NCBI GenBank assembly: GCA_023481285.1
Contig: JAMCWL010000092.1
Coordinates: forward strand, 1-43,965
Direction: 5' to 3'
DNA length: 43,965 bases
Source: Actinomycetota bacterium
GTDB lineage: Bacteria; Actinomycetota; Aquicultoria; Aquicultorales; JAMCWL01
Made by a program: the position numbers and the translations under genes
The notes under the pieces: generated by a model
Told to the model about the DNA's origin: nothing
Seen by the model: the letters and a program-made list of their open reading frames with translations, nothing else
Databases searched by the model: none
Shown: positions 1 through 7,455 of the stretch, piece by piece
Numbering within the stretch: the stretch's first letter is position 1
Layout of the letters: the number at the start of each line of letters is the position of its first letter

Positions 1-394
1 GGTCGCCGACCTTTTGGGCGTCGCCCGAAGGGATATCGAAGTGTCGAAGAACATGATCAATACCGAGCTCGATTGGGCTTTTGCCATCGCCTACAACTCG
101 ATTCTTCAGCTCACCCTTGCTTGGATGTATCACCTGGGCTATCGGCCTAGGGGTGAAGCAAAGCATGTCAATACTTTCAGGTTCTTGGAAGAGGCGTTGC
201 CGAAAGAAAAGCAGCCGATGATCAAGCGGCTCCAGAAGATGAGAAAGAAGAGGAATGCAGCCATCTACAGGCAACGCGGTCTCGTCTCCGAAAAGGAAGC
301 GCATGACGTTATCGACTTCGCCGAGCGGTACTACAAAGAGATAGAGGGCGTACTGCCCGATAACATTAAGCGACTGTCGCGCAAAGAGGATTAG
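1..394 (+). CDS. HEPN-like protein, 5' partial
   Basis: The frame is open to the window edge (VADL precedes the first possible start, TTG at 14), so the N-terminus is probably missing. The visible ~130 residues are helical: a 'RRDIEVSK..I....DWAFAIAYNSILQLTLAWMY' segment typical of HEPN folds, then a basic 'MRKKRNAAIYRQ' stretch followed by an amphipathic 'AHDVIDFAERYYKEIE' helix. HEPN proteins are RNases or toxin-like proteins often paired with nucleotidyltransferases; the usual catalytic R-x(4-6)-H is here RNAAIY, with Tyr in place of His. It ends 2 bp before the recombinase start, so the two are co-transcribed, and it is probably cargo of the integrated element. The family call rests on pattern only, and any partner gene would be left of the window. 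Confidence 0.55.
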   Translation, partial: VADLLGVARRDIEVSKNMINTELDWAFAIAYNSILQLTLAWMYHLGYRPRGEAKHVNTFRFLEEALPKEKQPMIKRLQKMRKKRNAAIYRQRGLVSEKEAHDVIDFAERYYKEIEGVLPDNIKRLSRKED

Positions 395-396
395 CT

Positions 397-1920
397 ATGA
401 ATTGCTTAATATACCTTCGGGTTTCAACCAAAGAGCAAGCGTCAAAGAACGCCGAAAAAGAGGGGTACTCGCTCCCGGCCCAAAGGGAAGCGTGTTTAAG
501 GCACATTCGGGATAAAGGCTGGAGCTACGTTGACGAGTATGTCGATCGCGGTGAATCCGCTCGGTCGTCTCAGAGACCGCAGCTCCAAGAGATGCTCTCC
601 CGAATCAAGAAAGACGGTACTATCGACGCGGTCGTCGTCCACAAGATCGACCGCCTAGCGAGAAATATGGAAGATCACGTGGCCATAAAGGCAATTCTTA
701 AGAAGCACAAGGTTTCCTTGGTCTCGGTAGTCGAGAACATCGAAGATTCGGCCTCCGGCCAGTTTATGGAAGGAATTCTCGCGCTTATGGCCGAGTTCTA
801 CAGCGCCAACCTGGCCATGGAAACCAAGAAAGGCCAGCTGCAGAAGGTCAAGAGCGGCGGCTGGCCCCAAATGGCCCCGCTTGGCTATCTCAACGTCCGA
901 GAATTTCAAATCGGCCGCCTTATAAGATATATCACGGTCGATGAAGAAAGAGCGCCCTTCGTTAAGCTGGCTTTCGAGCTTTATTCAACCGGCGAGTATT
1001 CGCTTACTGAACTTCAGAAAGAGCTCGCTAAAAGGGGTTTTAAGTCGAGGCCGAACAGAAAAAGCCCGGGCACTCCGGTCGCCAAGTCCTACATAGCAAA
1101 GATGCTAAGGAACGAATTCTATACGGGAGTCGTCGTGTGGCAGGGAGTTCGCTACCAGGGCACGCAAGAGCCGCTCATTACCAAAGAGCTTTACGATCGG
1201 GTGCAACTCGTAATGGACAGTCACGACCAGGCTGGCGAGCGCAAGCGCAAGCATCCCCATTACTTACGGGGAACGCTCTACTGCGGGGAATGCGGCGCTC
1301 GCTTGTCTAGTCTCATCGCCAAGGGCGAGTACACGTACTTCTATTGCTTGGGACAGAAGAGGAAGAACGGCTGCGGGCAGCTCTATGTCTTGGACGTCGA
1401 TATAGAAAAGCAGATCGAAGAGCTCTATAAGCGAATCAACCTACCGAGCTACTACACTGACAAACTCGTCACTATCTTCAAGCAAGAGATACTAAGCCGC
1501 GACGATGCGAACGCCAGAGAAAAACAATTCTTGGCCGCTCGTCTTAGCAAGCTTGCCGACAAGCGGGTCAAGCTCATGGACGCTTTCTATGCAGAGGCGA
1601 TCTCGCCCGAGCTGCTCAAATCCGAGCAGGACAGAATCGATGGGGAAGTCGCCGCCTGCGAATCCAGACTGGCGCTGCTAAAGGATAAATTCGACCAGTT
1701 CGAAGAAGTCCTAAATCTAGCCGTCAAGATGGCCAGCTCATGCCATATGGCGTATATGAAAGCGAATCCCAAGAGGAAAAGGATGTTAAACCAGGCGTTC
1801 TTCAAGAAGATTCTGATAAAAGAAAAACAGATCGAAGAGGTGATCTACACTGACCTCTTTGACCTGCTCTTCCGTCGTAGTTTGAATAGTGACTCATTGG
1901 TAGCGGGGGCAGGATTATGA
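397..1920 (+). CDS. Large serine recombinase (site-specific integrase)
   Basis: This is a 507-aa serine integrase that would catalyse integration and excision of the element to its left. The N-terminal resolvase domain (about 1-150) starts 'MNCLIYLRVSTKEQ', with the nucleophile Ser10 and supporting Arg8, and has the conserved 'HKIDRLARN' (83-90). A recombinase DNA-binding domain follows (about 160-275), then a zinc ribbon with CGEC and a distal C..GCG (about 290-325), then a long charged coiled coil (about 360-440), the standard order for large serine recombinases. The last codons ('LVAGAGL', stop TGA) are translated from the attachment-site copy of the tRNA-fMet 3' end, so the present C-terminus is set by the insertion junction. 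The ATG at 397 directly precedes the conserved IYLRVS strand. Confidence 0.93.
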   Translation: MNCLIYLRVSTKEQASKNAEKEGYSLPAQREACLRHIRDKGWSYVDEYVDRGESARSSQRPQLQEMLSRIKKDGTIDAVVVHKIDRLARNMEDHVAIKAILKKHKVSLVSVVENIEDSASGQFMEGILALMAEFYSANLAMETKKGQLQKVKSGGWPQMAPLGYLNVREFQIGRLIRYITVDEERAPFVKLAFELYSTGEYSLTELQKELAKRGFKSRPNRKSPGTPVAKSYIAKMLRNEFYTGVVVWQGVRYQGTQEPLITKELYDRVQLVMDSHDQAGERKRKHPHYLRGTLYCGECGARLSSLIAKGEYTYFYCLGQKRKNGCGQLYVLDVDIEKQIEELYKRINLPSYYTDKLVTIFKQEILSRDDANAREKQFLAARLSKLADKRVKLMDAFYAEAISPELLKSEQDRIDGEVAACESRLALLKDKFDQFEEVLNLAVKMASSCHMAYMKANPKRKRMLNQAFFKKILIKEKQIEEVIYTDLFDLLFRRSLNSDSLVAGAGL

Positions 1921-1923
1921 ACC
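1900..1923 (+). repeat. Attachment-site copy (tRNA-fMet 3' end)
   Basis: Positions 1900-1916 match 2106-2122 exactly over 17 bp, and the match continues to 1923 (TGAACC) with one inserted A. On the minus strand this copy reads as the tRNA T-loop and acceptor end followed directly by CCA. It codes for the last residues of the recombinase. Confidence 0.8.
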
Positions 1924-1924
1924 C

Positions 1925-2034
1925 AACGGCGGCCTGAACCCCGGCCGCCGTTCCAGGGGGCGAACCCAAGAGTTCTCCCCCTGGTATCCCCCTCTCCCGA
2001 CGGTAGACCGCGGGGGGAGCCTCTCCCCCCGCGG
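1925..2034. repeat. Array of three strong GC-rich hairpins
   Basis: Three consecutive inverted repeats fill most of the space between the att copy and the tRNA terminator. H1 is 1925-1952 (10-bp perfect stem, AACGGCGGCC and its complement, 8-nt loop). H2 is 1953-1984 (CCAGGGGG paired with CCCCCTGG, with an inner GAAC/GTTC pairing). H3 is 2008-2034 (12-bp perfect stem CCGCGGGGGGAG, 3-nt loop). H3 and the following 'tataccccc(c)tcc' recur next to tRNA-Leu at about 22474-22515. No coding signal is seen. Confidence 0.75.
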
Positions 2035-2066
2035 AATATACCCCCCTCCAGGTTCAAATCCTCCGT

Positions 2067-2106
2067 ACATAACAAAAGGGCCACATAAAGCGGCCCTTTT
2101 GTTATG

Positions 2107-2107
<1 letters not shown>
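2067..2107 (-). terminator. Terminator of tRNA-fMet
   Basis: A 16-bp perfect inverted repeat (ACATAACAAAAGGGCC and its complement) begins at the last tRNA base. Both arms hold A/T runs, so it can act in either direction; for the minus-strand tRNA it is the natural end of transcription. A second T-arm-like sequence (GGTTCAAATCC, 2051-2061) lies just beyond it in opposite orientation, which extends the palindrome imperfectly. Confidence 0.8.
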
Positions 2108-2180
<73 letters not shown>

Positions 2181-2192
2181 TCGGCGAAGTTG

Positions 2193-2220
2193 ATTATAGC
2201 ATAACACCCCACCTTTGCAA
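2193..2220 (-). promoter_or_regulatory. Promoter of tRNA-fMet
   Basis: On the minus strand, TTGCAA (2215-2220) and TATAAT (2193-2198) are separated by 16 bp. Predicted transcription starts near 2186, a few bases ahead of the tRNA. Confidence 0.75.
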
Positions 2221-2240
2221 CACGTTAAGCGTGCGTGCCA

Positions 2241-2269
2241 TTGCAAAAGCAGTAACACGACTATATAAT
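2241..2269 (+). promoter_or_regulatory. Promoter of the NlpC/P60 gene
   Basis: TTGCAA (2241-2246) and TATAAT (2264-2269) are separated by 17 bp, divergent from the tRNA promoter. Predicted start of transcription is near 2276, so an ATG at 2277 is unlikely to be the start codon and the mRNA has a leader of about 88 nt. Confidence 0.75.
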
Positions 2270-2363
2270 TGTAGGGTTGAATGGGCCTTGCCTACAATTC
2301 TTAGAGACGAAAGCAGAATTGGCAGGCGCTGGTTTGGTTGGCGGAGGAGGTAGGATCGTTACT

Positions 2364-3608
2364 TTGGCTGCGCGAAAAGCAGTCATTATTGTAATCTGCA
2401 TGATTGTGCTATCGAGCACAATCATGGCTTCGTTTGTCACCTTAACCCGGCCTTCGTACGCCGTCCCAACTCCAACCGATCAGGCCACAACCCCCGGCGC
2501 ACCCGCGAACGCGCCTTCTTCGATCTCGACCTCACCGGGTAACGATACTCAAAGCGCGCAACCACCCGTGGTCACCGATCAACAGCCCGGGCAACAGGCG
2601 ACCGATCCTCAGAGCCCGAGCTTGGAGGGTACGCCGACGGTTAAGATCATAACTCCGGAGATTAGAGCCAGGCAGGAGCAGGCGAAAAAGATCAAGGAGC
2701 GCATCGAAGATCTCGGCCGCCAGATAGGCGTCATCACGGAGGCTTACAACGGCGCAAGCCTGGAGCTCACCAAGACGACGGAACAACTCAACGAAGTATC
2801 CAACCGGCTGCGTTGGTTCGAATCCGAGCTCCAGGCTCAAAAAGAGCAGATCAACCAGCGTGTCGTCCAGATCTACAAGCATGGCAATGCGGATCCCCTG
2901 GAGGTGATCGTAAACAGCACGAGTTTCCGGGACTTTCTGGTCCGCTTCAACATGCTGGTTAGAATCGGCTCGAATGACGTGAATCTCCTGGAAAGAATCC
3001 ATTTGCAGAAAAGGAGGATCGAGGAGGCCAAGGCGGAGCTCGAGAGACTTCGGTCGAAGCAGGTGGCGTTTACGGTGAATCTACAGAACAAAAAGGCCGA
3101 GGTCTTGAATAAGATAAAGGAGTACGAGGCCCTGCTGGCCGGGGTGGACGCCGAAACACGGGCTCTGCTCAACGAAGAAGCAGCGAGGGAAGCCGGCGAA
3201 CAGGCGGGTTTGAGGGTCCGCTTTCAAGGGGCCAATGTTAAGCCCGGCTCGGTCGTTGCGGTTGCGATGCAGTATCTTGGCATCCCCTATGTCTGGGGTG
3301 GCGAGACGCCGCAGGGTGGCTTCGATTGTTCGGGCCTCACCCGCTATGTTTACCTGCAGTTCGGCATCGATATGCCGCATTGGGTTCCCTACCAGTGGGA
3401 GATGGGCGCGCCTGTGGCTCCAGGGAACGAGCAGCCCGGGGATCTAGTCTTCTTCAACAACCTGAATCACGTCGGCATTTATATCGGCGACGGCTACTTC
3501 ATCGAGGCCCCGCGCACCGGCGATTACGTTAAAATAAGCGAGCTGGCCAAGCGCAAGGATTACATGGGCGCCAAGCGGTTCATCCTGGACGTTCCCGCAG
3601 GGCGGTAG
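2364..3608 (+). CDS. Secreted NlpC/P60 peptidoglycan endopeptidase
   Basis: This is a 414-aa exported cell-wall hydrolase predicted to cleave D-Glu to diamino-acid peptide bonds in peptidoglycan stems. The TTG at 2364 is chosen because GGAGGAGGTAGGA (2343-2355) lies just upstream and because it yields a clean signal peptide ('AARKAVIIVICMIV...RPSYA'). A Pro/Thr/Ser-rich linker follows, then a long PcsB/RipA-like coiled coil (about 95-275), then the C-terminal NlpC/P60 domain (about 300-410). Catalytic Cys322 is in GFDCSG and His369 in NHVG. The coiled coil is the kind that FtsEX-type or septal partners regulate, which fits cell-division wall splitting; that is inference. It is monocistronic, with its own promoter and a hairpin after it. 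Confidence 0.9.
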   Translation: MAARKAVIIVICMIVLSSTIMASFVTLTRPSYAVPTPTDQATTPGAPANAPSSISTSPGNDTQSAQPPVVTDQQPGQQATDPQSPSLEGTPTVKIITPEIRARQEQAKKIKERIEDLGRQIGVITEAYNGASLELTKTTEQLNEVSNRLRWFESELQAQKEQINQRVVQIYKHGNADPLEVIVNSTSFRDFLVRFNMLVRIGSNDVNLLERIHLQKRRIEEAKAELERLRSKQVAFTVNLQNKKAEVLNKIKEYEALLAGVDAETRALLNEEAAREAGEQAGLRVRFQGANVKPGSVVAVAMQYLGIPYVWGGETPQGGFDCSGLTRYVYLQFGIDMPHWVPYQWEMGAPVAPGNEQPGDLVFFNNLNHVGIYIGDGYFIEAPRTGDYVKISELAKRKDYMGAKRFILDVPAGR

Positions 3609-3674
3609 CGGCCATGGGAAGCGCTCAAAATGCAAAAAGCCGTCGGGTTTAGGCAGCTAAAAACGGTGTAAAAT

Positions 3675-3707
3675 AATTGGAGCCGCTCAGGGCGGCTCTC
3701 TCCAATT
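3675..3707. terminator. Hairpin between the NlpC/P60 gene and tldD
   Basis: An inverted repeat, AATTGGAGCCGC paired with GCGGCTC-TCT-CCAATT, ends in TTTT. It could terminate the upstream gene or lie in the tldD leader, since a -10-like TAAAAT lies just before it. Confidence 0.5.
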
Positions 3708-3766
3708 TTGAAGGGCATAGCAACCGCCATAAAGACCCGGCGTGAGCTAGTACTTGAAGGAATGAG

Positions 3767-5209
3767 ATGAAGGATATTTCTTCCCGCGCGCTCGACCTGG
3801 CCGAAAGCCTTGGGGCGTCCTATGCGGATGTGCGGATCGTTGAAGAGAAGACGGAATCGGTGTCGGTCAAAAACGGCCAGGTTGAGGAGATCGGCGATAG
3901 GTCGAGCCAGGGCGCCGGCGTCCGCGTCATCGTCAACGGCGCTTGGGGATTCGCTGCAAGCTTTTGTCTGGACGGAAATGAAATCGACCGCATAACCGCT
4001 CTTGCCGTCGACATAGCAAAAGCTTCCTCTCTGGTGAAAGGGGAGGAGGTCGTTCTCTCGCCGGCCCCGGCCGTCAAGGGCAGTTGGACAAGCCCGTTTG
4101 AGATCGACCCGTTTGTGGTCTCGCTTGATGACAAGGTCTCGCTCCTCCTTGGAGCCGACGAGATTATGCGCTCGGTCAAGGGCATCACGCTCACCCGCTC
4201 TGAAATGGATTTCTTTCGCACGAAAAAGGTTTTTGCTTCGACGGAGGGCAGCTTCGTCGAACAGGAGACGACCGAGAGTGGGGCGTACATCTCGGCGACG
4301 GCCATCCGTGAAGGAGATATTCAGACTAGATCTTATCCGAACTCCCACGGCTCGGACTCCGCCCAGGCTGGCTTTGAGTGGATCGAGCGGTTGGACCTCC
4401 CTGCTCACGCTGGAAGGGTTAGTGAGGAAGCGGTGGCGCTTCTTTCGGCGGAAGCCTGCCCGAGCGGGAAGACCGACCTTATCCTGGACGCAAACCAGCT
4501 TGCGCTCCAGGTCCACGAGTCCTGCGGTCATCCGATCGAGCTCGACCGGGTCTTTGGGATGGAGGCGAGCTATGCGGGAACGAGCTTTCTCACTCCTGAA
4601 AAGCTCGGGAATTTCCAGTACGGCTCGCCGCATGTGAATATCGCGGCTGACGCGACGCTTCCAAGAGCGCTTGGCACCTTCGCCTGGGATGATGAGGGGA
4701 TTCCGGCGCAGCGCGCCGATATTGTGAGGGAAGGGCTTTTCGTCGGCTACCTCACTTCCCGGGAGACCGCACCCAGGCTCGACCAGACGTCAAACGGCTC
4801 CATGAGGGCGGACGGCTGGAACCGAATCCCTCTCATCAGGATGACAAACATCAATCTCCATCCCGGGGATATGCCGCTCGAGGAGATCATCGCCGGTACT
4901 AAGGATGGCGTCTTCATGTCGACTAATAAGAGCTGGTCGATAGATGACAAGAGGCTGAACTTCCAGTTTGCCTGCGAGATCGCCTGGGAGATAAAGAATG
5001 GAAAGCTGGGCAAGATACTGAAGAACCCGAACTACACCGGCATGACGCCGGAATTCTGGGGAAGCTGCGACGCGGTGGCGAATGAAAAGAGCTGGCGGGT
5101 CTGGGGGCTGAACAACTGCGGGAAAGGAGAGCCGTCCCAGATAATGCACGTCGCGCACGGCGCCTCTCCGGCCCGCTTCCGGGGCGTCAGGGTGGGGATA
5201 GGTAAATGA
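3767..5209 (+). CDS. tldD: TldD-family metalloprotease subunit
   Basis: This 480-aa protein is the catalytic subunit of the TldD/TldE heterodimer, a cytoplasmic zinc protease that degrades unfolded peptides and in several bacteria processes modified peptides or antitoxins. The zinc motif HExxxH is at 250-255 (HESCGH), and the late cysteine of the family's CGKGxP signature is Cys451 (NCGKGEP), as expected for the third ligand. Length matches the family. The ATG at 3767 is preceded by GAAGGA. The stop overlaps the tldE start by 4 nt (ATGA), the usual coupling of this pair. No peptide precursor gene is seen beside it, so the role is probably housekeeping. Confidence 0.95.
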   Translation: MKDISSRALDLAESLGASYADVRIVEEKTESVSVKNGQVEEIGDRSSQGAGVRVIVNGAWGFAASFCLDGNEIDRITALAVDIAKASSLVKGEEVVLSPAPAVKGSWTSPFEIDPFVVSLDDKVSLLLGADEIMRSVKGITLTRSEMDFFRTKKVFASTEGSFVEQETTESGAYISATAIREGDIQTRSYPNSHGSDSAQAGFEWIERLDLPAHAGRVSEEAVALLSAEACPSGKTDLILDANQLALQVHESCGHPIELDRVFGMEASYAGTSFLTPEKLGNFQYGSPHVNIAADATLPRALGTFAWDDEGIPAQRADIVREGLFVGYLTSRETAPRLDQTSNGSMRADGWNRIPLIRMTNINLHPGDMPLEEIIAGTKDGVFMSTNKSWSIDDKRLNFQFACEIAWEIKNGKLGKILKNPNYTGMTPEFWGSCDAVANEKSWRVWGLNNCGKGEPSQIMHVAHGASPARFRGVRVGIGK

Positions 5210-6543
5210 TCGATGAAAAGCAGGCGCTTGAGCTTGTAGAGATGGCGCTCTCGGCTTCCACGGCCGACCAGTCAGAGGTCGTCGTCTACTCAAGCGACTC
5301 GGCGCTTACTCGCTTTTCCAACAATTACATCCACCAGAACGTCTTTGAGTCCAATGTTCACATCTCCGTCCGCTCAATCGTGGATAAGCGGATCGGCTAC
5401 TCGTCGACGAACCGGATTGATGAGCGCGCGGTCAGGGAGATGATGGCCCGCTCGGTCGAGATAGCGAAGAGACGTCCGCCGAATCCGGAGTTCGCCTCGC
5501 TTCCCGGACAAAGCGATTATCCACAGGCACAGCCCTTCTCGGAAGAGACGGCGCACCTTCCTCCGGAGGTCAGGGCGAGGAGCGTCGCCACGCTTATCGA
5601 ACGCGTCCGGGAGTTCGATCTGAGCGCGGCTGGTTCCTACGCGACATCCGGAAGCCTCGTTGCCGTCGGCAACACCCTGGGCGTGCGTGCGGCTGCTCGT
5701 TTAAGCGAGGCTTCGCTCAAAACGGTCGTTATGGGCGAGGACAGTTCCGGCTACGCCTCGGCCATTTCCAATGATGCCCGCGCCATCGACGCCGTCAAGG
5801 TAGCCGAGATGGCGGTGGATAAGACGCTGAAGAGCGCGACGCCGGTCGATCTTGAGCCGGGCAGGTATAAGGTAATCCTCGCCCCTGAAGCGGTCGCGGA
5901 TATGATCGCTTTTCTTGCTTATGCAGGACTATCGGCTCTCTCCGTTCAGGAGGGCCGGAGCTTCATGGCGGGCAAGTTCGGCCAAAGAATCGTGGACGAG
6001 CGGATATCAATCTGGGATGACGCGCTTGACGCCAGAACGGTCGGTCTCCCCTTCGACTTCGAGGGGGTTCCGAAGCGGCGGGTCGAACTTATTGCCGATG
6101 GCGTCGCAGCCAACGTCGTATATGATACCTTCACCGCCAATAGGGAAGGGAAGAGCTCGACCGGTCACGCTCTGCCGGCCCCGAACCCGTACGGACCACT
6201 ACCGACCAACCTTTTTGTGGGGGAGGGCCGGAGTTCCGCTTCGAGTATGATCGCCTCCCTCGACCGGGGAGTCTTCGTCACTCGCTTCCACTATACGAAC
6301 CTTGAGGATCCGCTCAAGACCATTCTCACCGGCATGACCAGGGATGGCACCTTCCTCATCGAAAACGGCGAGCTGACGGCGGGCGTTAAGAATTTTCGCT
6401 TTACCCAGAGCATTCTTGAGGCGCTCTCGAAAGTCAGCCTGGTCTCGGCCGAGCGTGAGCTCGTCGAGAGCATGCTCGGTCTTGCCTTCGTCCCTTATCT
6501 CAGGATTGATGGGTTCAACTTCACGGGCGCGACCCGATTCTAG
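5206..6543 (+). CDS. tldE: TldE/PmbA-family protease subunit
   Basis: This 445-aa protein is the non-catalytic partner of TldD, forming the barrel-shaped heterodimer. It aligns with PmbA-type proteins across its length: an N-terminal 'EVVVYSSDSALTRFSNNYIHQN' substrate-tunnel region, a central domain with 'FMAGKFGQRIVDERISIWDDA', and a C-terminal 'NPYGPLPTNLFVGEG...LDRGVFVTRFHYTN' block. It lacks the HExxxH motif, as expected. It starts within the tldD stop (ATGA overlap). The last 345 nt are also open on the opposite strand as the tail of the neighbouring ATPase gene. Confidence 0.94.
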   Translation: MIDEKQALELVEMALSASTADQSEVVVYSSDSALTRFSNNYIHQNVFESNVHISVRSIVDKRIGYSSTNRIDERAVREMMARSVEIAKRRPPNPEFASLPGQSDYPQAQPFSEETAHLPPEVRARSVATLIERVREFDLSAAGSYATSGSLVAVGNTLGVRAAARLSEASLKTVVMGEDSSGYASAISNDARAIDAVKVAEMAVDKTLKSATPVDLEPGRYKVILAPEAVADMIAFLAYAGLSALSVQEGRSFMAGKFGQRIVDERISIWDDALDARTVGLPFDFEGVPKRRVELIADGVAANVVYDTFTANREGKSSTGHALPAPNPYGPLPTNLFVGEGRSSASSMIASLDRGVFVTRFHYTNLEDPLKTILTGMTRDGTFLIENGELTAGVKNFRFTQSILEALSKVSLVSAERELVESMLGLAFVPYLRIDGFNFTGATRF

Positions 6544-6960
6544 AGGCGACCGCATACGTCGTTTGATCAGGGTAAGCCGAGTTCCTTCCCCGTGGTTGCT
6601 CACGATCGATACCTTATCCATCAGGGCGTTCATGATGGGGATACCGCGACCGCCACGAACCGTGGCCCGTGGAAACTTTTTGCAAGAGTCTTGGGACTTG
6701 AAACCCTTGCCGTCATCGGTCACCTGGACGACTATCTGGCTATCTTCGAGTGATAGGCTCAGCCGGACGGCACTTGCTTGGCTATGACGGATGACGTTCG
6801 TCACGCCCTCCAGAAGAGCGATTTTTAAATCGTTCGTTTCGTTATCCGAAAGACCGATCGTCTTGCTAGCGTCGTCGACTATCTCTTTAATCATCTGCAG
6901 GCACTCCGGACGACAGGGAAAGGTTCTTTCGATTTTGACCAGGTCGTTTTTGGTCTTCAA
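6199..6960 (-). CDS. RsbW/SpoIIAB-like ATPase (anti-sigma kinase type)
   Basis: Residues 1-135 form a complete HATPase_c_2 domain. The N box is E..TN ('ALLEGVTNVIRHS'), the G1 box DDGKGF, and the G2 box RGGRGIPIM, ending with the beta-strand 'GEGTRLTLIKRRM'. Such proteins are serine kinases that hold a sigma factor or phosphorylate an STAS anti-anti-sigma partner. Neither partner is adjacent, so the target is unknown. The TTG at 6958-6960 follows a strong GGAGGT. Oddly, the frame has no stop where the family normally ends (near 6545) and continues 345 nt antisense into tldE, adding about 115 residues of unconvincing sequence. Either the overlap is real or the natural stop was lost. Confidence 0.75.
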   Translation of the reverse strand: MKTKNDLVKIERTFPCRPECLQMIKEIVDDASKTIGLSDNETNDLKIALLEGVTNVIRHSQASAVRLSLSLEDSQIVVQVTDDGKGFKSQDSCKKFPRATVRGGRGIPIMNALMDKVSIVSNHGEGTRLTLIKRRMRSPLESGRAREVEPINPEIRDEGKTEHALDELTLGRDQADFRERLKNALGKAKILNARRQLAVFDEEGAIPGHAGENGLERILKVRIVEASDEDSPVEGGDHTRSGTPALPHKKVGR

Positions 6961-7455
6961 GTTCCACCTCCGATACTGGATTTATCGACAAACTTTCCTC
7001 TCTCTTGAGTTGAGGAGATGGAAAGCGCTTGCTAAATGAGATCGCCACTCAAGCGCATAAGCATCCAAATTAAGAAGCGCACGCCACCGAGGTGCCGCCA
7101 CGGCCAGATCAGGGTGCCGCTCGATCTCGCTGGACTACTCTCATGAGTCGGGTAGCCGGGCTTGGAGTCTTTCCATGTTATCGGTCATGAGGTTTGGGTT
7201 GACCGTTCCAAAGAGGGCAGAACAATGAATCAATTGGACAATAAAGCATAGCCCAAGGTGGATAATTGGAGGGGCACCATTACCCACCTTGGGTCTATAA
7301 ATTAAAATATCTTAAATACGGCGGCTCAAAGGTGAGCCGGATTACCTCTAATACCTTAACAGATAAGCTGTTACATAATCAAGCGATAACCGCCGAAATT
7401 TTAAATAAATTTATACAATTCGTGCTCGAAATACGTCTGTGGAAAGGTCGGCAGT
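6961..7455. other. Gene-free region (495 bp)
   Basis: No convincing gene lies between the RsbW-like start and the end of the radical SAM gene. The stretch becomes AT-rich from about 7300. It contains a long imperfect hairpin at 7252-7293 and a 7-bp hairpin at 7322-7339 (CGGCTCA and its complement). It should hold the promoter of the RsbW-like gene, but I do not see a good one. Confidence 0.6.
7252..7293. terminator. Long hairpin downstream of the radical SAM gene
   Basis: CCCAAGGTGG pairs with CCACCTTGGG, and the stem continues inward as TAAT..GG with CC.ATTA around a small loop, about 16 bp in all. It may end the minus-strand amrS transcript, but no long T-run follows on that strand, so it could also be a structured RNA or a palindromic repeat. 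Confidence 0.4.

Larger units (their letters stand above)
1..1923 (+). mobile_element. Right end of an integrated element at tRNA-fMet
   Basis: The recombinase gene lies against a 3'-tRNA fragment (1900-1923) that repeats the end of the intact tRNA-fMet at 2107-2180. An integrase gene ending in a tRNA-derived att site is the classic sign of a tRNA-targeted integrative element. The rest of the element, including its other att site, would be left of the window. The 1924-2105 stretch between the two tRNA-derived copies is not explained by a single insertion and may be the remnant of an older event. Confidence 0.6.

Noticed and set aside
2277-2363. ATG 2277 as the start of the NlpC/P60 protein
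   Set aside because: It coincides with the predicted transcription start of the promoter at 2241-2269 and would put non-signal sequence before the signal peptide.
3560-4633. Long minus-strand frame opposite tldD
   Set aside because: It is an antisense shadow of GC-rich coding sequence without family features; tldD is clearly real.
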